64,000 nt of DNA from Anaspis maculata (Eukaryota > Arthropoda > Insecta > Coleoptera > Scraptiidae): assembly GCA_949128115.1 (NCBI GenBank), contig OX421966.1, positions 59,951,416 through 60,015,415 of the forward strand, in the 5' to 3' direction. Of the stretch, positions 11,852 through 23,229 are shown piece after piece (within the stretch, counting starts at the first letter, position 1; every line of letters starts with the position of its first letter). The notes under the pieces are model-generated. The model was not told the DNA's origin. It worked only from the letters and a program-made list of their open reading frames with translations, and searched no databases. The position numbers and the translations under genes are program-made.

Positions 11852-13599
11852 ATTCAACACCGTCCTAAAATTGGAGTATAATGGGTTGCCTACTCATCCA
11901 GGAATATAAGCAAGAGAAATGGGGAGTTTCAGCATCCTCTGTGAAACCGGTGGTAAAAGGCTCACAATTTGAAACTTGCAAATCATATATTAGGTACTAC
12001 CACTACCATTACTGTAGTACTAGCTATAGGTGCTACGACACCTACTTACATTGTGACCTGAACCTAATTTTTAGAATAAAGACATTGATGTCAATGTCAC
12101 CAAACCGGAACCAATTTTTCAAAATCATGAGTCATCCCCCCAAGAAAATAAATCGAAACTCGAACACAAAAAACCTTTCGCAACCGAGAATTTATGTAAT
12201 CTTCGTTCTGCTTTGAACTGTCCACGTGTCCCATTACCGCGCTTCTATATACTCGCCGCGTGGACCTAGAAGAAAATTAGATTAATTATGGCGCTCCGTG
12301 AGACCCACGACTCGTCAACAACAAGAAGAGAAAAATGTGTGTCTTGCTTAATTATCGGCGGATCTAAAAATATTTGAGAGATGCAAACAGCTAGAAATGA
12401 TGTGCGGTTATTTTCGACACCATCACACACGTCGGAATGCCTATAGGTAAGAATTGCAGCACCACACCACAACCACCGCTAAGGTAAACCCTAATTATCG
12501 CTCGATTGTGTCTGTTTCCACCTTGTGAAACGGACTCGGACATCAGTTAGTAGGTAGAGGCCAGAAGCGAGAAGCCAGAGCGGATATTTTTAAAACTGCG
12601 CAAATTTTTTCAATTTCACGTCTCATGAAGCCGGTGTTCTTCTTGTCGTCGGGAAATAATTGGGCTGGTGATGCATGCGACTTAATTTCACAAGAACCAA
12701 CGCTACATTACGTGTTTGTCACCGGGAAATTGCTCGGCGGAACATGTGTCGCAGATTAATCAAAATGATGGACGCCCGAGATGGATGGCGTTGATAAATT
12801 TTGAATAATTTAATTGTCTTCGTCGGTCAATAAAGAGGACGCGTTGTTGAACGCCGATTACCGAGCACATCTCTCATGTTGGACAACGCTGCACGGAGTC
12901 AGCTTTCGGATGGGCTACCGGTCTTCTGCAGACTTCTGTCGGCCTTCTTCAGACGAGAAGGCGCTTATAGCCTCACTTTGTCCGGCTGTCTGTCACAGCA
13001 TGTAGCCCTGGACGAAAGGATTTTGCGAACAATTTCAACTTCAATGGGTATCTTATGGCCTTGAGACTTCAACCAAGAAATTTTTTGACTCAATAACGAG
13101 GAACAATTATAATAATAACAACTCGGTGTGGCGCGGCATCGCCGATAAAGTTCTGCATTTTAGAAGCCGGCTGGATCTAAAAAGTAATGACATGTGGACA
13201 AGTACTCGTTCTTCTTTATTACCCTTATCACCCTTACCACCCTTATTACTCTCGTTCTTGTAATTTTCTTTCTCCTCTAGTTTTCATGAAATCCACGTTT
13301 ACAGGAAAACCGGAAAATTAGGTAGGTACGTCCTAATTTGAATGTAATTTTCTCCCGGTCCGGTCGTCGAAGGAAAAATAGTGTACGTAACTCGCCAAGA
13401 AGTGTCTTATTTTCATTCGTATGATTTCTGCACTTGGCTGATGCGCCTCGTGCATTTACTTACACACTCATGCGTAATGAATCCATCATTTTCCGTATTT
13501 GTTACGTAAATTCTAATAACAAGGATGGGAATCTATAAAAAAAAATCGACATGTTAATTGATGCCGCGGGACAACTTGACGCCAGGACAACTTGACGCT
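11852..13599. other. Spacer, no gene seen
   Basis: I find no exon with recognisable protein similarity. Short frames near 11881-12216 and 12814-13064 lack family motifs and splice context. Composition is somewhat more GC-balanced near 12500-13050, so an unrecognised exon cannot be excluded. Confidence 0.4.
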
Positions 13600-16260
13600 A
13601 GAAGTTATTATAATTTCGGGACTCTGGCTGGTCAATTTGTGTCTTTTTGTCCCCCAATTGGCACCCTTGTGTTTTCCTGTGGTTTTCGGAACTAGCAAGC
13701 CTTATGCCTACTTGTGTCTTATGTTGTTGAGTCCCAATGACCTCAGTTGTGTCTTGCTGTATAACTCAAAATCACAGTGGGGGTGATAAGCCCCCTGCTT
13801 CTGTCTTCGTGCTGTTTTCAGAACTGTACTGGAGCCACTTTGTTTCTCCATACCTACCTAGTGTTGTTAAGAACCCTGATAGCCCCCTCGATGACCTCCT
13901 TGTGTTTTCATCTGAAGCTCTAAATTCTATCAAGCCCCCTTGTATCTCCTTGTGCTTTAGAACCCTGCCGGCCCCCATCCTTTCTTGCTGGGTCAATCTG
14001 GACCCAAATGAGCCATGTGTCTATGGTGACGCTTCCAGCCCAGCAGTGAGCTCCATTTCGTCTTCTTATGTCTTGGAATCTTAGCGGCCCTCATTGTGTA
14101 CTGCTATGTTTATCGGGCGCCCAACAGACCCCCTTTGACCCAAATGGGCCATGTGTCTATGGTGACGCTTCCACTGACTTCCAGCCCAGCAATGAGGTCC
14201 ATTTCGTCTTATTATGTCTTGGAATCTTAGCGGCCCTCATTGTGTCCTGCTATGTTTATCGGACACTCAACGGACCCCTCTTGTCTGTATTTGTCGTTTT
14301 GAGCCCTGAGAAGCCCCTTCGTGTCTTCATGTGGTTGTTGTGTGGAGTCCTGATGGATTCTTTTGTATATCCTGATGTTTTTAGTCCTATATGGCGCCCC
14401 CATTATGTCTTGCTTTGTCAATCGGAGCTCAAATAGACCTTTTTGTGTCTTTATGTGTCATTTCGACAATGGGCCCACTCATGTTTTCTGTGGTTTTCGG
14501 AAATAGCGAGCTCCCTTATGCTCACTTTTCTCATGTTTTGCAGCTCTAGCGACCCAATATGTCTTGTTGTGTCAATCGGAGCCCCTCTTCTTCTTTATGT
14601 ACCTACCTATTGTTTTGAGCCCCGATGACCCTCTTGTATTTTCTTAACGATTTCGGAACACTATCTGGCCTCTTCGTATCTTTTTTTCCTCCTCGAGCCT
14701 CTTGTGTATTTATACAGGGTGTTTCAGAGATGATAGCAAAAAATTTAACTGTGGGTAGATCTCGTCAGAATATGACGAAAACCTATATACCATTTTGCAA
14801 ATTTCGGTTTAATGACGAAGATACAGCCCTCCAAAGTTCACTTTTTTTGGATTTCAAAAATTTGTAACTCAGGAACGTTTTGACAAATTTAGCTCTAATT
14901 TAGCATAAGCTGGTTTGTCATGATTATCTATCAACCTGCCAAATTTGGAAAGAATACAATCAGTGGCGTAGAAGTTATGAGGGGTCAGCTTGAGTCAACT
15001 TTTCTTCGGATGCTTCTAAATTATTGATCCTTATAACTCCTACACCACTAGTTGGATTCTTTCCAAATTTGGCAGGTTGATAGGTAATGATGACAAACCA
15101 GCTTTTGCAGAATTAAAACTGAATTCATCAAAACGTTCCTGAGTTACAAATTTTTGAAATCCGAAAAAAGTGAATTTTGGAGTGCTGTATCTTCGTCATT
15201 AGGCCGAACTTTGCAAAATGGTATATAGGTTTTCGTCATATTTTGACGAGATCTACCCACAGTTGAATTTTTTGCTATCATCCCTGAAACACCCTGTATG
15301 TCGTTTTGAGCCCCGATGAGCCCCCTAGTGTGTTCATGTTGCTTTCGGAATCCTCATATCCTTACCCTTCATGTCTTCATTAGGTGTTGTAAGCATACCC
15401 TTATTCAGAGCCTAGCTGGATAGTGTTATTGTTGTTGATAGGACCCTCTTGTGTCCTCGCAATCTCGTTTCAAGCCCTGATGAGCCCCTCATAATTGTCG
15501 CGGTTTCCAGAAGACCTTCAGGAATTTTCAGTGCCTTTGATTGTTGAACGCCCCATTAGCCCCCTTGTTTCTTCAATGTCATTTGAAGCCCATTATAAGC
15601 CCTATCCGGTCCCTTTTTGTCCCAATGTGAGATTTAAATCCCATTGTGTTTTTTGTGGCTCTCAGAATTTCGGTAGGCCCCCCTTGGGTTATCGGAAGCC
15701 CTACTGGCCCCTTTATGTCTTCAATGCCGTTTGAAGTCCTGCTGAGACTCCTTTTCACTTTTTCGTAGCTTCAGCCTGAACAGCTTTGTGCCTTTATGTG
15801 ACAATGTGACATTCGGAACTCTATCGGGTGCCTGTGTGTCCTCAACCTCAATTGCCGTTTGGAGCCATGGTGAGCTTCTCTGTGTTTTTTCACGTGTCTA
15901 GGATTTCCGTAAGCCCCCTTTTGCCTTCTTGTATTATACAGAGCACTGTTGAGCCCCCTTGTGTTGTGCCTTCAATGTCATTTGAAGCCCTGCTGAACCC
16001 CCTTGCATTTTTCCGTGGCTTCTGGAGCATTAGCAAGCAATCGAAAGCTCTCTTGTGTTTTCTATTGGTATTCGAAGCCCTACTGGGTCTACTTGTATCC
16101 TCATGTGTGGTTTGGAGTCCTAATGAGCCCCCTTATCTTTTTTCATGGCTCTCAGAGTCTCGAAATGTCCCATTTTTCTGTTTGTGTTGTTCATAGCTCC
16201 ATTGAACCCCATTGTGTTTTCAATGGTGTATGAACCCCTGCTGATCCCCTTGCATTTTTT
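13600..16260. repeat. Degenerate minisatellite array (GAGCCCC...CTTGTGTC type)
   Basis: The stretch is built from many diverged short units of the form GAGCCCTGATGAGCCCCCTTGTGTCTTC followed by a GTGGTTTTCGGAA-like phrase. Within it a ~120-base block is duplicated almost intact (14001-14117 and 14137-14262, sharing GTGTCTATGGTGACGCTTCC and CTTAGCGGCCCTCATTGTGT). Long frames on both strands (for example 13737-14084 and 14068-14436) follow the repeat, are rich in Cys/Leu/Val/Phe, and are not convincing genes. A TA-flanked palindromic element splits the array at 14715-15296. Confidence 0.75.
14715..15296. mobile_element. Palindromic TA-flanked element inside the minisatellite
   Basis: Ends are CAGGGTGTTTCAGAGATGAT and ATCATCCCTGAAACACCCTG, each bordered by TA (14713-14714 and 15297-15298). 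The arms pair over nearly the full 582 bp; for example GGGTAGATCTCGTCA on the left against TGACGAGATCTACCC on the right. There is no coding region. TA duplication with CAGGGTG ends fits a Tc1/mariner-type non-autonomous foldback element. Confidence 0.85.
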
Positions 16261-17407
16261 TATTTACATTCAGTAAGCACCATTGTCTCTTCGCAAAAAG
16301 AACACGATGTGAAATATGTAACACCAACCTGGTTTTTTGCGAAGAGAGTGCCGTGGGCGAACTGCTCACAAATGACGTAGGTACATTGTGCTTGACGTTG
16401 AAATTACAAAAGGCCGAGTTCTCTTGGATACAAGGTTTCATTATCCTATTCTTTCTATGAAGAGCTACCATAACGACGGTCGAAGACGCACTAAACCGGT
16501 AGACGCGCTCACTCCAATTGCATAACAAGGGTCGGAACGAAAATTAAAATTGTTCTGTACAAAGAAGTTTCCGACTTCCGTAAGAAGATAATGGCTATGG
16601 TGCTATGGTCATTTTAAATGACACCAGTTTAATACCAATTCTAATGAATGAGAAAATAATTTTTTTGAATGAAGCTGATTTTATTACACAACACTCACAA
16701 CAGCCGAGCCGACTAAAAATAACAAACATCATAGAGAAATGCAGGTTAGAAATCGTACGTAAGTGTCAAACTCGCTGAATGTAATGCCATTGGCTTGGCG
16801 TAGTAATAATTTGCCCGGGTAAGACTACCAACCGAACAAAACTAATATTAGTTCCAAACGCGCCAATGTTGTTACAATCTTTAGTGCTTTTGTTTGCTAT
16901 AGGTTACATCACTGAAATTCAAAAAAGTCCGTGCTATCGGTGAACAGACTATAGCTCCAAAATTGCTTGTACCTTGTACCTCTTGTACCTTCTTGGCGAT
17001 AAACCCCAATCCCTTGGGCCTTGCTAATCCTTGTCCACAGAAGTAACATTGGTGTTGGCTCCCCACCAATTTCGCGTCGCGAAGCCGTCGAACACATCTT
17101 CCAGAATCCGCAGGGTCTGATCGAAGTGAGGTACCTACACGAAGAGATAATATAATTCCACCGCCAAGCCCAGAACTCTACCGATTAGTCGCCGGAGCGT
17201 CGTGGAGGCCGACTAATCGGCCTTTATAAGGCTTTTTACAACACAAGAATGCACATGGTGGCAAAATGGAATTCTGAAAGACATGAGTAAATATAAGGGA
17301 GTTTATCAGCTCGACACGAAGGCACAGTGGGGCGAGGAGGTGGATTAACTAAATGCAGTAGGTACAGTACAGGTCAGGGCAATATCTGTTGAAATAGTAA
17401 CTTTCAT
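16261..17407. other. Spacer, no gene seen
   Basis: Short frames on the minus strand (16220-16528, 16881-17097) show no recognisable domain. No repeats stand out. Confidence 0.4.
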
Positions 17408-17409
17408 TA

Positions 17410-18130
17410 TAGACCAAGAGCTAGCAACATTTTATTTACCTCATAAGCAAAATGCGGTTTGACTTCTGGGACATGTAGATATGATGATGGACTTCCATAA
17501 AATATTTGTCTTATGAGAAACACCCCTTGCTTTCTCACAAGACAAGCGAAGAAATGTGCCATTTGACAGCAGTATTCAACAGCGGATTTTCTGGAGTTCT
17601 TAATCGATATGAATATCAATTTTATCAGGAGTAGATAGGTTGAACTATCTTTCAACTCAATTGAATGAAAAAGAAAATATAAATGTATTAGAAACTACCA
17701 AAAACCAGATTTCCAAGCGGTCGGAAGTTGACACCGAATTTTCTAGTAGGCGTGATTCGAGAATCGGCCATCAAATGCGATCGAAACAGCTCGGCCTAGC
17801 CCACTAGCTTGAACATGCCAGTTGAGAAAGTCTGGTTTTAAGTAGTTTCTAATACATTCTGAGATTCTGTCCCATTCAATTTAGTTGAAAGATACTTCAA
17901 CCTATCCATTCCTGATGAAATTGATATTTATATCGATTAAGAACACTAGAAAAGCCGCTCTTGAATATTGCTGTTAAATGGTCCATTTCTTTGCTTGCCT
18001 TGTGAGAAAGCAAGGGGTGTTTTTCATAAGACAAACATTTTATGGAAGCCAATCATGATCTCTACATGCCTCAGAAGTCAAACCGCATTTTGCTTATGAG
18101 GTAATTAAAACGTTGCTAGCTCTTGGTCTA
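17410..18130. mobile_element. ~720-bp palindromic foldback element
   Basis: The left end AGACCAAGAGCTAGCAAC and right end GTTGCTAGCTCTTGGTCT are inverted complements. The arms continue inward through AAGCAAAATGCGGTTTGACTT, GAGAAACACCCCTTGCTTTC and CAGATTTCCAAG-type blocks to a centre near 17770. Arm similarity is roughly 85-90 percent by eye. Frames within it are arm artefacts. Confidence 0.82.
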
Positions 18131-19454
18131 TTATAGTGGTAGGTATACCCATGGAGGTTAGAGAGAAGGAGACTGAACGACATTGGTTTCTGTCATAAAA
18201 AATGGCACCATTTTATGTCGCAGAAATGCAGTTCAAAAATTATACACTGTGTCGCTGGAGTCTGGGGACGGCTCACAGGAAACTGTAATTTTGCTCGAAG
18301 GATAGAACTCTGTAATTATTCATGGTTTAGATCTAAGGCCCGTCTCATGAAACTATAAAAAAACTATACAAACGGCATGACACATTACATACAAATGACA
18401 AATTACGAATGTATAACCCTGACGACAAATTGTAGCAACAATGGGTTACCAAGACTACACACTTGTAAATTGTCGTTTGAACTTTTATGAAACGGGCCCC
18501 TGGTGATGCTTTTATGCCATGCTTTCTGCTTGGACTTTTATGTGAACGAGGTGTAACGGAAACGATCATATATTTGTATTTTTTCTAAGAAACATCGATA
18601 CATAATTATATCAAAAGGAAAAGGTAATGGGGGAACCATTTAAAAATATCTACTATCAATATGGCAAGCGCTTGTCTGCAGGCTGTCTGAGCACGATCTT
18701 CTCAGCTCCAGTCTCATTCGTTTTTCTTATCTTTGATGGAACCTCCACCTCCCTTTGGTCAAACGATTCATGCTGTTTTGAAAAAGTGGTGAGAACTACA
18801 TTCTCCTTCCATTTTGGAATGCTCCTCTTAAATCACCTGGAAGACTGTTCCATCCGAAAGCTCTGTTGTGAAACAGATACCGTTCAAATGTAGTTCGCAA
18901 CAGGGATCACCTTTGTAAACCTTTTTTCTCTCGATGCCAGGGGTCTACCTTGCCTCCTGATGGCATTCCTCCATTCACAAGCCATTTCGTCCTTCAACAA
19001 GGCAAAACGTTAAACAGATACTATTATAATAAGAATAAATATATCATAGAGGAACCAAGAGAGTCGGATCGGAACTCCACGTATAGTAGGTACAAAGTTT
19101 ATACAGTTGAACTTACTGCGTGAGGTCGGAACATGCTCCGGCATTTTTGGCCACTTTTCCTCAACCGGGCCTTCTCATTTCCATTGGAGCTTGTGCACCC
19201 TGGCGCACAGCAAGACACGGTGAAGAAATAAATAAGGAATTTACCTACTCCTAGTTTTGTTACTGTCATCACAAGCAAATTGAATCAGTCACTTTGACAA
19301 ATAATGACTAATTCCAAAATTTGCCACACGAGCGCAAGCAACAGTGGACGGCTCCCGGAATTTTCACGACATAAAAGTAGCACACATTTGAATGCCTCGA
19401 TCAGTCTCCTTACCTCTAACCTCCATGGGTATACCCAACGCTTGCGCCAAATTT
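18131..19454. other. Spacer with dispersed repeats
   Basis: No gene recognised. The phrase TATACCCATGGAGGTTAGAG (18143-18162) recurs inverted near 19414-19433. The segments at about 19062-19092 and 19333-19352 together match one contiguous, inverted segment at 30004-30052 (see findings). Confidence 0.4.
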
Positions 19455-20617
19455 TGGCGTCAAATACAAAATTTGCGTACAAATGCTACAAAATCGCAAG
19501 AAAAACCGCCACAAAGTTGAAAAATACGCGCCGCAGCGAACAGGGTAATAGGCTAGAGGTTAATACACACTAGTGATTACTTATTTTTCATCAAAAAGTC
19601 CGCATTGTTCATTAAATTATAAATAACTGCGTTTTACATTGATCGGATGTGCGTACGCAACCCATAATGCAACCCCCACCAACTCTATTTTCAGTTTGAC
19701 AAGCAACGGCCGTGACTTCCCGCTGCTGTCTGCTGTCAACATCAACTATTTATTCGCCATTTTGAAGTTCGCTCCGAGTGTCGTACGTTTGTGAACAAGT
19801 GGGCCGCTATTCTTGAATCGTGTGAGAAAAGTCCCTGGGAATTTTATATAATCCGTAGGTACTACACTTCTGTAGCGAAAGTTGCCCAAAAACCACGATT
19901 TTAGGCAACATTCGCTACATCAGTGTACTGCGGAATGTATTGTGTATGAATGTATTGAATCTATCCTTGGTGACCCGTTTCGGAGTGAAATTTTTTCGGT
20001 TACACAGCTTCACCCACCGTGCACATTGTCACATTCCTCGCAAGACTTTGCGTGTTTTTCAAATTTCTCCAGTGCCAAGTTTTTACGCTATTTTAAGCAC
20101 GTTTTTGGTTATCGGATAAAGAAATACATACTTTTGTCATTATACCGACTATCACTGTGCCCATTCCCATGAGCACAATGTTTCACGGCCCCTTTCACTT
20201 GTTTTTCCATGATTTTTGGAAGGATAACACCGCTGATTTAGTTTCGAAAAAACTGATTTTTATACTTTGAAGAGCACAGGGCCGCTATTCTTGAATCGTG
20301 TGGGAAAAGTCCCTGGGAGTAAAATACATTCCGCAGTACACTGATGTAGCGAGTGTTGCGAACTTTCGCTAGTCAAACTGAAAATAGAGTTGTTGGGGGT
20401 TGCATTATGGGTTGCGTACGCACATCCGACCAATGTAAAACGCAGTTATTTATAATTTAATGAACAATGCGGACTTTTTGATAAAAAATGAGTAATCACT
20501 AGTGTGTATTAACCTCTAGCCTATTACCCTGTTCGCTGCGGCGCGTATTTTTCAACTCTATGGCGGTTTTTCACGCCATTTTCTAGCATTTGTTCGCAAA
20601 TTTTGTATTTGACGCCA
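19455..20617. mobile_element. ~1.16-kb palindromic element with internal direct repeat
   Basis: Left arm TGGCGTCAAATACAAAATTT... is mirrored by ...AAATTTTGTATTTGACGCCA on the right. Arms include TACGCGCCGCAGCGAACAGG, TTAATACACACTAGTGATTA and TGCGTACGCAACCCATAATG blocks with inverted counterparts. Inside, the phrase GGGCCGCTATTCTTGAATCG occurs in direct orientation near 19802 and 20280, each followed by a TGTAGCGA-containing phrase. There is no coding capacity. Confidence 0.8.
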
Positions 20618-20815
20618 TTACTTCAGAAGACGAGTATGCGCGCTAATGGCGCGCTGGATAATGAAAGGTACTATCACAGGGCTGAAACACAGCTGCGGGT
20701 AAAAAGGCACCATCGAACACTAGGCTGTTGGCTTGCCGGCGAAAAGAGAAGAGCAGACCTCAATGGACAAAGAGCGCAGGGGAAGAATGGAGAATGGTCT
20801 GTTGCGAAGAGAATA

Positions 20816-21482
20816 GGGTAGTGACCACCATCGAAAAATATGGAAAAAAATCATACTAATCGAATGTAGAGCCTTAATAACAAGACTACGTTTCGTGAAA
20901 ATTCAAAAAAAAAAGTTCCAAGTGTCTCAAAATCTGCCTTGAAAGTGGCTACTTTTGCGAACGATTTCAAATCTACCGAGCTGTAAGGCGGGCTGTGACG
21001 TTTCAATCTTTTGACAGTAGTGGGGATGATCTCACCTCCGTTGCCTGTGTGTCAGTGTTGACGTTGACGTTTGCCAGCATAAATATTCATAAGTCATGAA
21101 AGATTTTACCATGGGTAAATTTTGGGAAGTCGTCTGTTCATAATCGGGCTCCATATTTTCAAGCAAAACAACTAAACAACACGAATCACCGCACAGATGC
21201 ACAAAGCGTTAACAATATAACAATCAGCTGTCACTCAGCTGTTATGAGCGTTGACGGGTTGACGCTAGTGCTTTTTTTAGTAAGTTCTGTAGTGTTGTCA
21301 AGCCTGCTTCTCCGCCCATGAAAGATTGTGACGTCATCGCGCCAAATTTGAAATGATCGAAAACTTTCATAATTTTTTTTTACCAAGAAAACTTACGGAA
21401 AAAAATCTGTTAACTATATAGCATCACTTATCAAAAAGTGAACTTTTGAAAATAATAATAAAAAAAAAATCGGTCACTACCC
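20816..21482. mobile_element. Non-autonomous TA-flanked element with GGGTAGTGACC ends
   Basis: Perfect 11-bp TIRs GGGTAGTGACC and GGTCACTACCC are flanked by TA at 20814-20815 and 21483-21484, as for Tc1/mariner-type transposition. The 667-bp interior has no recognisable frame. Confidence 0.8.
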
Positions 21483-21999
21483 TATTGAGAAGTCCAGATA
21501 AAAAGCAAAAAGTTTTGCAATTCGTGCTTCTCAAGGAATAAGTGCGAATTAGGTCCAGAGAGAGGTTTGCACTGCTGGAAGACATCTTGAATCCAACAAC
21601 ACACTGGCAGAGGTGCGAAAGAAGTTCTACGGTTTGTTCCTGTCAGTATGGGACTGGGGAGGATATGATGGTTGATAGAGCGATTGCAGCTAAACTGGAA
21701 ACATATTGGGCTGTTTTTTTTTTTATTAAAATTTCATTCCACAACAGTTTGAACAAAACAACAAATTCGGACCAAAAATACTTCACAGCATCAATTAATA
21801 CTGCAGCATAACTAGTTTTCGTCAAAATAACGCTAGCATCTCACCTTTGAGTGAAGTTGCTATGTGTCATTCCCCTCAAAAATTTCCCAAAATGCTTAAT
21901 CTCGTTGAGCTTCCATGTTTCTTTCGATCACGTCGTTTGGCTTGATCACCTTTGCGACACTTCTCGTTGGTGACACGTGTATTCGTAACATGTTTTGCT

Positions 22000-23164
22000 T
22001 TACACACAGTCTTTCCGCTCAGTTTGATGAGAGCTTTTGTCATTTTTATTCCATTCAATTTTTTCTGGATTGGCATGTTGCAGATTGTGCCTTTTCAAAT
22101 TACCTTTACGTTTAGTTTTAAACGAGCATTTGTGGCATATGTACCAATCAACTTCTTCACTGGGAGCATGTCTTAATAAGTGATCCTTCAAAGTGCCTTT
22201 GCGTTTCGTTTTGAACGAGCATTTATTGCATTTGTACCAATCAACTGATCCACTGAGAGCATGTGTTAACATGTGCTGTTTCAAGTTGCTGTGTTGTTTC
22301 TTGGTTTTATAGGAGCATTTGTTGCATTTCTGCCATTCAATGTCTTCTGGATTGATATGTTGCAAAATAATGTGCCTCTTCAAATTATGTTTACGTTTAG
22401 CTTTGAACGAGCATTTGTTGCATTTGTACCATTCAACTTCCTCACTGGAAGCATGTGTCAACATGTGGTGCTTCAAATTGCCTTTACGTACAGTTTTGTA
22501 CAAGCACTCATTGCATTTGTACCAATCAAGTTCTTCACTGGGAGCATGTGTCAACATGTGCCGTTTGAAATCGTTCCTTGTCTTAACTCGAGAGGAGCAC
22601 TTGTCACAGTTGTACCAGACGATATCTTCAGGATTAGCGTGTTGCGACATGACATGCCGTTGCAGTGATCCTTTGTATTTGGTTGTGAAGAAGCACGTTG
22701 CACAATGATATTTATTGGATGACATTGCAGCACAGCAGTTGAAATTTCTTTCCGATTTTATTGGCCGAGAAGCATCTCGGCATCTCACTTCTCCAGCTCT
22801 TCCCACCATTTCACAGCTGTCGTAATGCTTTGCAGCAGACAGGATAGAGAACGCTTTGAATTTGCAACCCGGAAAGCATCCGAATTGCTCACAGTACCCT
22901 TCATCTTGATGGACCGTTCCGTCCCCGTTCACCTTGAGCTTGTGTTCTCGAACGCAATGTTCGTATACATCGAGTTGATGAAAACTTTTGAATTTGCACA
23001 CATCGCAACTGTGGAGCTGTGGTTCGAAGATTGCGTGGAACAATTCCGCTTGATAAACTGTTTCGTGTTGTCTTCGAACGTGATGTTCAAGTTGAAAATT
23101 CCATCGGGTTTCATAGGGACATTGTGGACATCTGAGCGTTGCTGCCGTCTCCGGTTGGTTTAAC
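22000..23164 (-). CDS. C2H2 zinc-finger array protein, 3' coding exon
   Basis: One long minus-strand exon, read right to left and ending at TAA near 22000. It encodes an N-terminal finger (CPQCPYETRWNFQLEHHVRRQH), a second (CDVCKFKSFHQLDVYEHCVREH), a Cys/His-containing spacer, then seven tandem C2H2 fingers of YKCNKCSFKTKRKGNLKRH type, repeating about every 28 residues (84 bases), joined by TH-APSEEVDW-like linkers instead of the usual TGEKP. A further C-terminal unit has lost its cysteines (WNKNDKSSHQTERKD). The array implies sequence-specific DNA or RNA binding in the nucleus; the target is unknown. The frame opens after an acceptor (ATGCAG at 23170-23165), preceded by an in-frame stop. A good donor TCAT|GTAAGT lies 62 bases upstream at 23226, so a short 5' exon probably precedes it. 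No in-frame ATG is present before the tandem fingers, so the true start is unresolved. It could be a lineage-expanded or decaying gene. Confidence 0.75.
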
Positions 23165-23226
23165 CTGCATTTGTGAGTGATATGTTAGTGTCAAATATAC
23201 ATAAAATATATAGGTACGCAACTTAC
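23165..23226 (-). other. Predicted short intron of the zinc-finger gene
   Basis: On the minus strand GTAAGT at 23226-23221 and CAAATGCAG ending at 23165 bound a 62-base AT-rich segment, a typical insect short intron. The exon before it (from 23227 rightward) lacks an obvious ATG near the donor, so it may be 5' UTR. Confidence 0.45.
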
Positions 23227-23229
23227 ATG

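Noticed and set aside
13737..14436. Plus-strand frames of 115-122 codons
   Set aside because: They run through a degenerate minisatellite and share its period; no conserved domain is visible.
22273..22708. Plus-strand frames of about 130 codons opposite the zinc-finger exon
   Set aside because: They are antisense shadows of the finger array, reflecting its 84-base period.
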